Below, piece by piece: positions 42,160-50,451 of a DNA stretch of 56,330 nucleotides. The notes under the pieces were generated by a model. It saw only the letters and a program-made list of their open reading frames with translations, was not told where the DNA came from and did no database searches. The DNA comes from Bacteroidia bacterium (GTDB lineage Bacteria; Bacteroidota; Bacteroidia; DATLTG01). Position numbers and translations under genes: made by a program. The stretch lies in contig JBDTAC010000028.1 in assembly GCA_039924845.1 (NCBI GenBank), positions 1-56,330 of the forward strand, read 5' to 3'. Numbering within the stretch: the stretch's first letter is position 1; each line of letters begins with the position of its first letter.

Positions 42160-43677
42160 TTGCGAATAGAATATATTTCTCATTCTTGTTTTGTAATTAA
42201 TACAGGTAGAACAGTTCTTGCATTCGACCCCTGGATTACAGGCTCTACTTATCAAAATCAATGGTATTTATATCCACAACCCCATGACATCGCTCCCGTT
42301 GTAAATGCAGATGTTATTCTCATTAGTCACGGCCACGAAGACCATTTTAATAACAAGTCATTAAGAAAAATCAACAAGGATGCACACATCTTTTTTCCTT
42401 TCCAATGGCGGGCAGGCATTGTCAGTTATTTAAAACATCTAAAGTTTCAACATATTACAGAAGCACTCAGCTTCAAAACGTATCAGCACAAAGATGTTAA
42501 AATAACTTACTTGGGTTATTCAATGGAAAGTGTTATTGTGGTTGAATGTGATAATTATGTCGTTGTTAACATCAATGATGCACTTAATTCCAACCACGAA
42601 ACAGCGGTTGACTTCCTGTTGAAAGAAATCAAATCACGTTGGAAGAAAATTGATTTCCTTCTCTCCGGATGGAGTGGTGCTGGCTATTTCCCAAATAAAG
42701 TCCATTATCCAGGTAAAAATGATGAAGAAGTGGCTCGTATCAGAGAACAATTTTTTGCCGACAACTTTTGTAAGTTTACGAAATACCTGCAGCCCGAAAT
42801 TGCCATTCCGTTTGCACCTGGCTTTGTACTACTGAGTGATGAAAACCGCTGGATCAACAATATCAAATTTCCGCGCGGCATTATAGAGCAATATTATCGC
42901 GACAATTTTGATAAAGAAACACACATCCAATTTCCAGTTACTTATCCCGGAGATTATTTTATTCACAAAACATTTCATCCGATATCTGACTATCACAAAA
43001 GTGATGATGAAACAATTTATAAACAAGTGGATGAAGTATTCAGCGATGAAATCAAACAAGCCAATAGCATTGAATGGATGGAAGAAAATAAAATTCCAAC
43101 TCTCATAAAAGAGCTGGAATTATGCATGAACAATAACAAGCGGCTATATCATCCCAATGTTATTCAAGATGTTTTTTTCAGCATTCGTTTTAAAGATATT
43201 GCCGAAGAAAATTATTTTCACATTTTTCCTGATGGAAATGAATTGAAAGTAAAGCGCACAGACAAGCCAACGTCAGCAGACAGACTAATCATAACTATAA
43301 AAGCATCTTTATTGGCAATAAATCTTGAAAAGCCTTGGGGAGGTGATCTGTTATCAATCGGTTATGGTGTGGATGTAGAAGTTTTCGAAGAATTGACCTT
43401 AGAAAAAAATCTCGATATAGTCTGCGTCAGGCTCATTTCAAGATTTCCGATATTCAAAGATGATATGTTACAACACTCAGGACGGATTCTAAAATACTAC
43501 CTCACCAATCCGGCACTAACTAATTTATGGATAAAGCAAAAAATTACGCTGCGTCCTTATGTCAACAAATATCCCTTCAACGAACGCGACCACTGGATTA
43601 CATACAACAAATGCGATTTGTGCAAAGTCTGTAAAATACCGGAATTTGATTTCAAGAAACTGAAAAATGTTATTTAA
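42160..43677 (+). CDS. MBL-fold metallo-hydrolase (UlaG/CMP-Neu5Ac hydroxylase-like)
   Basis: A 505-residue protein with an N-terminal metallo-beta-lactamase domain (IEYISHSCFVINTGRTVLAFDPW and the zinc motif SHGHEDHF) and a long C-terminal region ending near KCDLCKVCK. The domain layout recalls UlaG-like lactonases and the metallo-hydrolase core of CMP-N-acetylneuraminate hydroxylase, but no Rieske domain is present. Starts at TTG. It lies between proC and a duplicated proC tail and contains no palindrome copy, so it is probably an insertion. Substrate unknown. Confidence 0.75.
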   Translation: MRIEYISHSCFVINTGRTVLAFDPWITGSTYQNQWYLYPQPHDIAPVVNADVILISHGHEDHFNNKSLRKINKDAHIFFPFQWRAGIVSYLKHLKFQHITEALSFKTYQHKDVKITYLGYSMESVIVVECDNYVVVNINDALNSNHETAVDFLLKEIKSRWKKIDFLLSGWSGAGYFPNKVHYPGKNDEEVARIREQFFADNFCKFTKYLQPEIAIPFAPGFVLLSDENRWINNIKFPRGIIEQYYRDNFDKETHIQFPVTYPGDYFIHKTFHPISDYHKSDDETIYKQVDEVFSDEIKQANSIEWMEENKIPTLIKELELCMNNNKRLYHPNVIQDVFFSIRFKDIAEENYFHIFPDGNELKVKRTDKPTSADRLIITIKASLLAINLEKPWGGDLLSIGYGVDVEVFEELTLEKNLDIVCVRLISRFPIFKDDMLQHSGRILKYYLTNPALTNLWIKQKITLRPYVNKYPFNERDHWITYNKCDLCKVCKIPEFDFKKLKNVI

Positions 43678-43704
43678 GAACACGAGTAACATCTTCAAAA
43701 ATCC

Positions 43705-43893
43705 ACTGCTTTGAGTACGACAGGTTTATTGTTGAATCGCGCGCATCCTGAAAGTGAAATTGACAAAGTAACGTCACCGCCCGGCTGCACCATTGCTGGA
43801 TTAAACGAAATGGAACACGAAGGTTTTAGTTCGGCGATGATTACAGGAATTAAAACGGCACCTACGAGAGCAGATGGACTTTACAAAAAATAA
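43705..43893 (+). pseudogene. Duplicated 3' end of proC
   Basis: 189 bp aligned without gaps to proC 41902-42090 with 14 mismatches by my count (about 93% identical). A short open frame from TTG 43711 gives NEMEHEGFSSAMITGI but lacks the cofactor domain, so it cannot be an enzyme. Changes are enriched at both ends of the block. It is the scar of the event that placed the metallo-hydrolase gene here. Confidence 0.92.
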
Positions 43894-43904
43894 TTTTTCA
43901 AAAT
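43881..43904. repeat. AT-rich palindrome overlapping the stop of the proC fragment
   Basis: Supplies TAA 43891-43893. The true proC stop (TAG) has no such copy, so the copy belongs to the downstream flank. Confidence 0.7.
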
Positions 43905-43929
43905 AGAGGCTTCAAAAAATTATTTTTTC
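43898..43929 (+). repeat. 32-bp direct repeat, right copy
   Basis: Identical to 41035-41066. Contains the palindrome copy 43910-43931. Confidence 0.85.
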
Positions 43930-43953
43930 GGACGTGCTTTTTAGCGGTTTTTT

Positions 43954-44754
43954 TTAATCGAATTCCTTTTCCAACAAACCTTTTAGTTGCTCTGACGTAA
44001 TTCCGTATTTTAATTCGCCTTCTTTTACGAAAGATATTTCTCCAGTTTGTTCGGAAACTACAATCGCCAAGGCATCTGAATTTTCAGTAATACCAACGGC
44101 AGCACGATGACGCATTCCTAAATGTGCAGGAAAATCAACATTTTCTAACACTGGTAAAACGCATCTGGCGGCTTGAATACGGTTGTTTGTAATGATAATA
44201 GCGCCGTCGTGCAAAGGACTATTTTTATAAAAAATACTTTCAATCATTCGCACAGAAATTTTCGCATCTAAAAAATCGCCTGTATTGGCGTAAAATTTTA
44301 ATTCGGATTTGGTTGTTAAAACAATGATGGCACCCGTTTTTGTTTCCGCCATATTTTGGCACGCTTTCACCAGCGATGTGATATCCAAAGGCGTAGTGTG
44401 TTTTTTATTTTTCCAGCGCATACTGAAAAATTTTTTTCCAGTTTGATTTTTTCCGAAAAACTCGCTGGTGCCTATAAATAAAAGGAAACGTCTTAATTCG
44501 GGTTGAAAAACGATGATAATAGCGATTACGCCAACGTCAATAAATTTACCCAACAAAGTGCTGAAAAGCTGCATATTCAGTGCTTTCACAATTATCCACA
44601 ATAAATAAAGCAGCGCAATTCCAATAAAAATATTGATGGCAACCGTTCCTTTTACTAAATTGTATAATTGATATAAAAGTACCGCCACCAGTAGAATATC
44701 CACTGCATCCAGCCAAGAAAAAGTAAGAAATAAAGGTACCAAAAGAGAAATCAT
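43954..44754 (-). CDS. cdaA: Diadenylate cyclase CdaA
   Basis: A 266-residue membrane enzyme making cyclic di-AMP, which controls osmolyte and potassium balance and envelope stress. It has three N-terminal membrane helices (within residues 1-80) and a DAC domain with the catalytic DGA in SPLHDGAIII and RHR in GMRHRAAVGI. Full length. It is transcribed away from pcm, with a palindrome copy in the divergent gap. Confidence 0.95.
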   Translation of the reverse strand: MISLLVPLFLTFSWLDAVDILLVAVLLYQLYNLVKGTVAINIFIGIALLYLLWIIVKALNMQLFSTLLGKFIDVGVIAIIIVFQPELRRFLLFIGTSEFFGKNQTGKKFFSMRWKNKKHTTPLDITSLVKACQNMAETKTGAIIVLTTKSELKFYANTGDFLDAKISVRMIESIFYKNSPLHDGAIIITNNRIQAARCVLPVLENVDFPAHLGMRHRAAVGITENSDALAIVVSEQTGEISFVKEGELKYGITSEQLKGLLEKEFD

Positions 44755-44802
44755 GTTACAATAGTAGCAATTTTGTTTTTAGGATTTCTGATAAAAATAC
44801 GC

Positions 44803-44826
44803 TGTCGAAAAAATATTTTTTCAAAC
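44803..44826. repeat. AT-rich palindrome copy in the cdaA-pcm divergent gap
   Basis: TGTCG, A-tract, TA, T-tract, CAAAC, about 50 bp upstream of the cdaA start codon. Confidence 0.75.
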
Positions 44827-44864
44827 GTAAAAAAACAAATTCTGATTTTACGAGATGGATTTTT

Positions 44865-44872
44865 TACATTTG
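44865..44872 (+). promoter_or_regulatory. Candidate -7 box for pcm
   Basis: TACATTTG is an exact TAnnTTTG match, 30 bp before the ATG. A partial palindrome copy (44883-44899) fills the leader. Confidence 0.5.
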
Positions 44873-44902
44873 CGTTCCCTTACGGAAAATTATTTTTTAT
44901 AA

Positions 44903-45553
44903 ATGGATACTTATCGCCACAAAGGTTTACGCAAGAAATTAATAGAGGAATTACGCGAGAAAGGTATTAAATCCGAAACTGTTTTAAAAGCCATCGAAGC
45001 CGTTCCGCGCCATTTATTTTTAGACAATGCTTTTTTGCAATATGCGTATCAAGATAAAGCCTTTCCGATTGGCGCCGGACAAACTATTTCGCAACCTTAT
45101 ACGGTCGCTTTTCAAACCGAACTATTGGACATAAACAAAGGCGATAAAATATTGGAAATTGGTACTGGATCGGGTTATCAAACCAGCGTTTTAATTGAAA
45201 TGGGCGCAAAAGTATTTACCATCGAACGACAAAAAACATTGTACGATCGCACCAAAAATAGTTTGCCCGCATTAAATTACAATCCTCGTTTTTTTTATGG
45301 AGATGGCTATAAAGGCTTAGTTCCATTTGCGCCATTCGATAAAGTATTGGTTACCGCAGGCGCACCATTTATTCCGCAACCTTTGTTGGATCAATTAAAA
45401 ACGGGAGGTATTTTAGTGATTCCTGTAGGCGAAAACGGAACCCAAACAATGATTAAAGTGGTAAAAAATCCCGAAAATCAGTTTATCAAAACCGAATTCG
45501 GCAATTTTAAATTTGTCCCATTACTGGAAGAAAAAGAATGGAATAAAAAATAA
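44903..45553 (+). CDS. pcm: Protein-L-isoaspartate O-methyltransferase
   Basis: A 216-residue SAM enzyme that repairs isoaspartyl residues in aged proteins. Signature VPRHLFLD, the substrate block AFPIGAGQTISQPYTVAFQTEL, and SAM motif ILEIGTGSGYQTSVL. Full length. The stop codon overlaps the hairpin 45552-45579. Confidence 0.95.
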   Translation: MDTYRHKGLRKKLIEELREKGIKSETVLKAIEAVPRHLFLDNAFLQYAYQDKAFPIGAGQTISQPYTVAFQTELLDINKGDKILEIGTGSGYQTSVLIEMGAKVFTIERQKTLYDRTKNSLPALNYNPRFFYGDGYKGLVPFAPFDKVLVTAGAPFIPQPLLDQLKTGGILVIPVGENGTQTMIKVVKNPENQFIKTEFGNFKFVPLLEEKEWNKK

Positions 45554-45579
45554 GCCAAAACAATTTCTTGTTTTGGCTT
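45552..45579. terminator. Hairpin between pcm and the minus-strand barrel gene
   Basis: Perfect 12-bp stem AAGCCAAAACAA / TTGTTTTGGCTT with a TTTC loop. On the minus strand it is followed by ATTTTTTATT, so it terminates the barrel gene at 45605 better than pcm. Confidence 0.8.
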
Positions 45580-45604
45580 ATAATAAATCTTCGAAATCAA
45601 GTTT

Positions 45605-46537
45605 TTATTTACTTGCTCCGCCGAAATTAAAATTTAATCCAACGTTAAATCCCAATGAGCTGAAAGCTTGATATTGGTATGCAGCTGTTTGAGGAGAAGC
45701 AGGAGAAGCTGGATTACCATTGGTGGTAGTTGTACTCGCAGAACTTGAATAATCTGTTTCCTTTTGAGATGTTGTCATACCCGGAAGTTGGTCAGCACCA
45801 TTGTATGTAGCTGTAGTAATAATCCCTTTGGATGCAGCATAATTTTGATAATTTGCTGAAATCTCTCCGAAAATAGAAATTTTATCGTTCAACTGATAAC
45901 TAACACCTAAAGCAGAATGAAATCCCATAGATGATCCCCCGTTGTAGGTCGTTATTTCGTCAAATGAAGTACTTGGACTACCTGTTGCAGTAGTAGTTTC
46001 AACATCCTCCGAAGTATATTTTGGTGAAACGCCAATGATAATTCCGGCTACCATATATGGATGAATGTTTCCATCTCCCACTTGAAGACGAATCGCTGGT
46101 GTAATGCGAATCATGCTTCCTTTATATGTGTAAGTATTATCATCACTGGATGCCGAATTACTTACGTTTCCAGTAGGATCAGTTGTTGTAGTAGCAGTTG
46201 TGTTTGTACTAGTGCTCGTAGAAGTTCCTCCCATTACGTCAGATATTTCTAACTCAGCGCCTAAGTATTTGCTAAACATGTAACCACCATAAATACCAAT
46301 GTTTACCCCTTTTCCTAAAGAGGATTTCGCACTCGTAAACCCATTTGTACTGCTGGTGGTGTTTACTCCTGTTTGCATATTATTATTAGTAGTAGTAGAT
46401 TGCGTAGTAGAAGGATTTGACTGTCCTACTGCTGCAAGTCCGTATCCACCCATTACACCTGCATAAAGTCCTTGAGCTTGTGATGCACCGATTGTTCCCA
46501 TCAGTAAAACTGATGCAATTAAGATTGTTTTTTTCAT
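45605..46537 (-). CDS. Outer-membrane barrel protein with Thr/Ser-rich inserts
   Basis: A 310-residue porin-family protein. Signal peptide MKKTILIASVLLMGTIGASQ with cleavage near AQG, strands such as GVNIGIYGGYMFSKYLGAELEIS, and a terminal FNVGLNFNFGGASK. Loops are low-complexity Thr/Ser/Asn tracts (about residues 40-65, 110-135 and 265-285), likely surface-exposed. No specific function. It has a -7 box on the minus strand at 46563-46570. Confidence 0.78.
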   Translation of the reverse strand: MKKTILIASVLLMGTIGASQAQGLYAGVMGGYGLAAVGQSNPSTTQSTTTNNNMQTGVNTTSSTNGFTSAKSSLGKGVNIGIYGGYMFSKYLGAELEISDVMGGTSTSTSTNTTATTTTDPTGNVSNSASSDDNTYTYKGSMIRITPAIRLQVGDGNIHPYMVAGIIIGVSPKYTSEDVETTTATGSPSTSFDEITTYNGGSSMGFHSALGVSYQLNDKISIFGEISANYQNYAASKGIITTATYNGADQLPGMTTSQKETDYSSSASTTTTNGNPASPASPQTAAYQYQAFSSLGFNVGLNFNFGGASK

Positions 46538-46562
46538 ATCTGTTTTTTTAGTTAGTATCCTG

Positions 46563-46570
46563 CAAACTTA
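46563..46570 (-). promoter_or_regulatory. Promoter of the minus-strand barrel gene
   Basis: On the minus strand TAAGTTTG matches TAnnTTTG, with TTG 21 bp upstream (46592-46594). It lies 26 bp before the start codon. Confidence 0.55.
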
Positions 46571-46660
46571 ACCTTTTTTTTGACCCATAGGCAAGTTATT
46601 AACAAATATGTGTTAAAAATAAACGTATTGTTAATAACTACTTAGCCTAAAAATATTTTT

Positions 46661-46668
46661 TATCTTTG
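46661..46668 (+). promoter_or_regulatory. Candidate -7 box for the plus-strand barrel gene
   Basis: TATCTTTG, exact consensus, 39 bp before ATG 46708. A partial palindrome copy (about 46648-46662) lies immediately upstream. Confidence 0.5.
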
Positions 46669-46707
46669 TCCTGTTTTAATAAATGAATTTTAAACTAAAA
46701 AAAAAAC

Positions 46708-47556
46708 ATGAAAAAAACAGTCATCGTAATGGCATTAGCATTTGGAGCATCCAGTGTTTTTGCACAAACTTTAACATCAAAAAAGGGAGAAACTATTCTT
46801 CCAGAATCAGGCGATTGGTCAATTGGATTTGATGCAAGTCCATTTTTCCACTATGTAGGAACAATGTTTTCTACTGCCAACGCTAACCCAACTGCTAATT
46901 GGTTAAACGGAGATCAAACCATTGTAGGTAAGTATTATGTAGATGCTACAACAGCTTACAGAGCTACTTTGAGAATTGGTATGGGTTCTACTACTCAAAA
47001 CGCATATAGCGAATTAGACCAAACAACTCCTGATCCAACAGCAACAGTAAAAGATTCTTGGAAACATGGTTACCACAACATCGTATTGGGTGCAGGTATC
47101 GAAAAAAGAATGGGGAAAACCAGATTGCAAGGATATTATGGTGGAGAAGCCATGATTATGCTTTCCGGTTCTAGCGATACTTATACTTATGGTAATGCAA
47201 TTTCTGCAACATACTCGGCGCCAATTCGTGCAAATTTCAATGGCGGAGCAAACAATTTGGGTGGTGGTGATTGGTTAGATAAAGCCAATGCAGGTTCTAC
47301 TTTTGGAATTGGCGTTCGTGGAATTATCGGAGCTGAGTATTTCATCTTTCCAAAAATTTCTATCGGAGCTGAATACGATTGGGGTGTAATGTTTTCAAGC
47401 ACAGGTGATGGTTCAGCAACGGACGAAGTTTGGAATGGAACTACCATAAAATCATCTACAATGAAAACAGCTGGAGCAAGCAGTTTTGGTGTAGATACTG
47501 GTATTAATACTGGTTTAACTGGAACAGGTTCTATCGTTTTAAACCTTCATTTCTAA
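46708..47556 (+). CDS. Predicted outer-membrane protein of unknown function
   Basis: A 282-residue protein with a clear signal peptide (MKKTVIVMALAFGASSVFAQ) and barrel-like strands (YRATLRIGMG, RLQGYYGGEAMIM, ISIGAEYDWGVMF), ending in GSIVLNLHF. More Gly- and Ala-rich and with more GC-rich codons than its neighbours, which suggests high expression. Divergent from the barrel gene at 45605. A strong terminator follows. Confidence 0.78.
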   Translation: MKKTVIVMALAFGASSVFAQTLTSKKGETILPESGDWSIGFDASPFFHYVGTMFSTANANPTANWLNGDQTIVGKYYVDATTAYRATLRIGMGSTTQNAYSELDQTTPDPTATVKDSWKHGYHNIVLGAGIEKRMGKTRLQGYYGGEAMIMLSGSSDTYTYGNAISATYSAPIRANFNGGANNLGGGDWLDKANAGSTFGIGVRGIIGAEYFIFPKISIGAEYDWGVMFSSTGDGSATDEVWNGTTIKSSTMKTAGASSFGVDTGINTGLTGTGSIVLNLHF

Positions 47557-47578
47557 GTTTTTAGAATTTGAATCTCAT

Positions 47579-47607
47579 AAAAAAGCCCCGAAATTCGGGG
47601 CTTTTTT
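47579..47607. terminator. Bidirectional intrinsic terminator
   Basis: Six A plus GCCCCGAA pairs with TTCGGGGC plus six T around a single A. It lies between the convergent barrel gene (+) and smpB (-), and overlaps the smpB stop. Confidence 0.9.
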
Positions 47608-48058
47608 ATTTTATCTTTCTGCTAATTTCTCGCTCCACATCTTTCTTCTTAATACTGTCTCGTTTATCGAAATTCTTTTTTCCTTTTGCTAAGGCAATTT
47701 CCACTTTTGCAAATCCTTTTTCATTGATAAAAAAACGTATTGGAATAATTGTCAATCCAGCATCTTTCAATTTCAAAAATATTTTTTTGAGCTCTTGTTT
47801 CTGCAACAATAATTTCCGGTTGCGTTTAGGTGCGTGGTTAAAATGTTTTTCCTCTGTGTATTCTGCAATATGAGCATTTACCAACCATAATTCGTTGTTG
47901 ATATAAGAACAAAATGCATCGTTGATGTTTATCTTTCCTTCGCGAATAGATTTTATTTCCGTTCCAGTAAGTTGTATTCCCGCAAGGTATTTGTCGAGAA
48001 AAAAATAGTCGAACGAAGCTCTTCTATTTTTTATATTAATGGATGAAATTATTGTCAT
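47606..48058 (-). CDS. smpB: SsrA-binding protein SmpB
   Basis: A 150-residue tmRNA partner for rescue of stalled ribosomes. Signatures INIKNRRASFDYFFLDKYLAG, GTEIKSIREGKININDAF, HIAEYTEEKHFNHAPKRNRKLLL and the basic C-terminal tail. The tmRNA gene itself is not seen in this window. In-frame palindrome copy at 47771-47790. It may be read through from the envelope cluster upstream (57-bp gap with two palindrome copies). Confidence 0.96.
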   Translation of the reverse strand: MTIISSINIKNRRASFDYFFLDKYLAGIQLTGTEIKSIREGKININDAFCSYINNELWLVNAHIAEYTEEKHFNHAPKRNRKLLLQKQELKKIFLKLKDAGLTIIPIRFFINEKGFAKVEIALAKGKKNFDKRDSIKKKDVEREISRKIK

Positions 48059-48068
48059 TGTTTTTGTC

Positions 48069-48091
48069 TTTCAAAAAAATAATTTTTCGGA
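48069..48091. repeat. AT-rich palindrome copy upstream of smpB
   Basis: Near-consensus copy 10 bp upstream of the smpB start codon. A second copy at 48108-48126 contains the TAA stop of the upstream gene (48116-48118). Confidence 0.75.
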
Positions 48092-48115
48092 GTGTTAAAA
48101 AAGCGACTCTAAAAA

Positions 48116-50377
48116 TTAATTTTTCATCAATTCCAAAGCTTCGGGGATGGTAATGTATTGCCCGTTAAAGAAGGCTGTTACGAAAGCATCTTTGATTCCA
48201 AATTTGCTTACCAAATCACTTTTTAGTTTTAAGGCGGCATTGTAATCATTCAATTCTCCCACCACGTATTTATTTAAGCCACTCGAAGTTACTTCTTTTT
48301 TCAATCCTTTAATTTGACTGAATTTAGCGGCAATTTCAGCTGGAGGATCATTTTTAAACACGCCCAATTGAACTTTAAATATCACTAATTTTTTATCTAC
48401 TGTATTTACCGCAGAACTACTGGTATCTTGAGGATTTTCAATGGGTTCATTTTTAACAGGCGTTGCTCCTACTTTATCCAATGAAACACGTTTTCCATCT
48501 TTGTAAGCTGTAATAAATGCACCTTGATAACCTTTTACCAACATATCCACTTTGTGTTGCGCCGCTTGTTCAAAAGTGCTGAAAGAGCCCGTCATGTATT
48601 TGTACAAACCATCGTCGGTGCGGATTTCTAACAAATCTGGAACGCCTCGAAAAACATTTTTTGATAATTTTTTTCGGTATGCGCCCAGTTGAACTCGAAA
48701 AACAACTGCTCCACTCGTTTTTGATCCTACAGCAGAATTACTTGAATTTGCACCTTCTGAAAAATTATTTTTTGGATGCGTATTTTCTGCCGTATTTGTT
48801 ACAGACGTTTTTGAGGTTTTATCCGGATTATTGTTTTCAGCAGCGGAAGAATTGCTTGAATTGCCCTTTGTTGCACTTGAGTTAGTATTTTGCGTCTCTT
48901 TATTAGTACCCATCGAAGCTGTTGCTGCTGTGGCGTCCACAAATATCCCGTTTTCTATCGAAACAATTTTTGTATTGTTGATGCTATCTTCATCTGTTAA
49001 TTGTTTTTTTCTTCGCTCAGCATCCAAATAATTAGAATAATTACCTGCTGTGTAAACTGTTGTAGAATCAGGCATATTATTCACTTTCACATCACTAATA
49101 CTTAATAATTTTGTCATTAAAGAGGTAGGAATTCCGTTTTTATACGTTCCTAATTCGACAGTATATTCTTTGTTGGATGCCGTGCTTTCTTTTGGAAAAT
49201 TACCTATTGCCTCATGGTTTCGTACAATTACTTGAGCAAATTCTCCAGTACTATCCATGTAAATCAAATAATCTTTTTTGAAAGTAGAATCGCTAATCGC
49301 CACACCGTCTGCATCTACAAAGGAACCGGCAGGTGTATTCGGTTCTTTGTCTAAATAATCCGGAACGCCATCGTGATCTGAATCCAAAGGACAACCGTGT
49401 TTATCAACAGCTACACCAGCAGGTGTTCCTGGACAAGAATCTTTAATGTCTGGAACGCCATCCTTGTCAGCATCTTCTTTATCCAAGGCGTAAAAATCAA
49501 CATCATCAAAATGATGTGCATCCAGCGTATCGCCTGCATTGCGTTTGCGGCGTCCTAAATAAGATAAATCGTAATGCAAGGAAAAAGAAGACATCACAAA
49601 CATATCGTTCAATTTGCTTCCTTGCGGTGCTACTCCATCTATGTAATTGGTAAATGTATAATGCAAAGTAGTACCTATTTTCAAAAAAGTACGATCCGAC
49701 AAATGGAAAATAGCACCTACACTTATAGGTATTGCAAAGGATTGCTCGGTATATTTTCCGTATCCGTTTACATTCATCGTACGAATATCTGATTCGTATG
49801 TATAATCGCGTTGAATAATAATTGAATTGCCTGCATTTGGATTATTTTGCGCCATATTTCGGATACTTCCGTCTTGCCAATAATAATATTGATTTCCGTT
49901 TTTATCATAAAGGTCTGTTTTCGATAAAAACTCGAAAGACTCAAAGCCTGTACCTATAAACGGACTTACTTTTCTCTTTTTGGGTAAAAAATTATCAAAA
50001 TTATATTCTATATGAAGGCCACCAAGTCGAATTTGGGATTCAAAATTGCGATCCAATCCCAATTGAGGTAAATTTTCATTCACGCCTAATTTCCCAAACA
50101 AAGTATAGAAATCTAAGGTGAAATAAGGATTTAAAGCTTCAGAAACGTCCATTTCGTAAGCAATCCTACCAACCAATGGATTTTGAAAATGATGATTTTC
50201 ATTGGCATAAATATGTCCGATGTACGAAAAAAGTCCAGTTCCAAAACCAATAGTAGGCCTAAAAACAAAGTCGTCAGAATCAGATTTATTTGTACTCGTA
50301 CTGTCGTTTTTGATTTGAGAATATCCGCATACAGCGGAACACAAAAATAATAGTACGAAAAAATATTTTTTTGTCAT
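48116..50377 (-). CDS. Barrel, thrombospondin type 3 and SPOR domain envelope protein
   Basis: A 753-residue protein. Signal peptide MTKKYFFVLLFLCSAVCGYS, N-terminal beta-barrel-like domain (about 30-290), thrombospondin type 3 calcium repeats (DADKDGVPDIKDSCPGTP and DSDHDGVPDYLDKEPNTP, about 305-365), then three SPOR-like modules (about 405-490, 560-640, 675-750) opening YTVELGTYK, VVFRVQLGAY and VIFKVQLGVF, separated by an Asn/Ser/Thr linker. SPOR domains bind denuded peptidoglycan. The layout resembles OmpA/OprF with SPOR replacing the OmpA domain. The N-terminal half is paralogous to the gene at 51976. Confidence 0.82.
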   Translation of the reverse strand: MTKKYFFVLLFLCSAVCGYSQIKNDSTSTNKSDSDDFVFRPTIGFGTGLFSYIGHIYANENHHFQNPLVGRIAYEMDVSEALNPYFTLDFYTLFGKLGVNENLPQLGLDRNFESQIRLGGLHIEYNFDNFLPKKRKVSPFIGTGFESFEFLSKTDLYDKNGNQYYYWQDGSIRNMAQNNPNAGNSIIIQRDYTYESDIRTMNVNGYGKYTEQSFAIPISVGAIFHLSDRTFLKIGTTLHYTFTNYIDGVAPQGSKLNDMFVMSSFSLHYDLSYLGRRKRNAGDTLDAHHFDDVDFYALDKEDADKDGVPDIKDSCPGTPAGVAVDKHGCPLDSDHDGVPDYLDKEPNTPAGSFVDADGVAISDSTFKKDYLIYMDSTGEFAQVIVRNHEAIGNFPKESTASNKEYTVELGTYKNGIPTSLMTKLLSISDVKVNNMPDSTTVYTAGNYSNYLDAERRKKQLTDEDSINNTKIVSIENGIFVDATAATASMGTNKETQNTNSSATKGNSSNSSAAENNNPDKTSKTSVTNTAENTHPKNNFSEGANSSNSAVGSKTSGAVVFRVQLGAYRKKLSKNVFRGVPDLLEIRTDDGLYKYMTGSFSTFEQAAQHKVDMLVKGYQGAFITAYKDGKRVSLDKVGATPVKNEPIENPQDTSSSAVNTVDKKLVIFKVQLGVFKNDPPAEIAAKFSQIKGLKKEVTSSGLNKYVVGELNDYNAALKLKSDLVSKFGIKDAFVTAFFNGQYITIPEALELMKN

Positions 50378-50451
50378 ATAGACGAACTAATCATTAGGAG
50401 TACTCCCACTAATCGCACTTGTACGATACTCAACTCTTTTTTGTTCCACAA

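Noticed and set aside
43711-43893. A functional small protein from the proC fragment
   Set aside because: It lacks the cofactor-binding domain and active-site context and is best explained as a duplicated gene tail.
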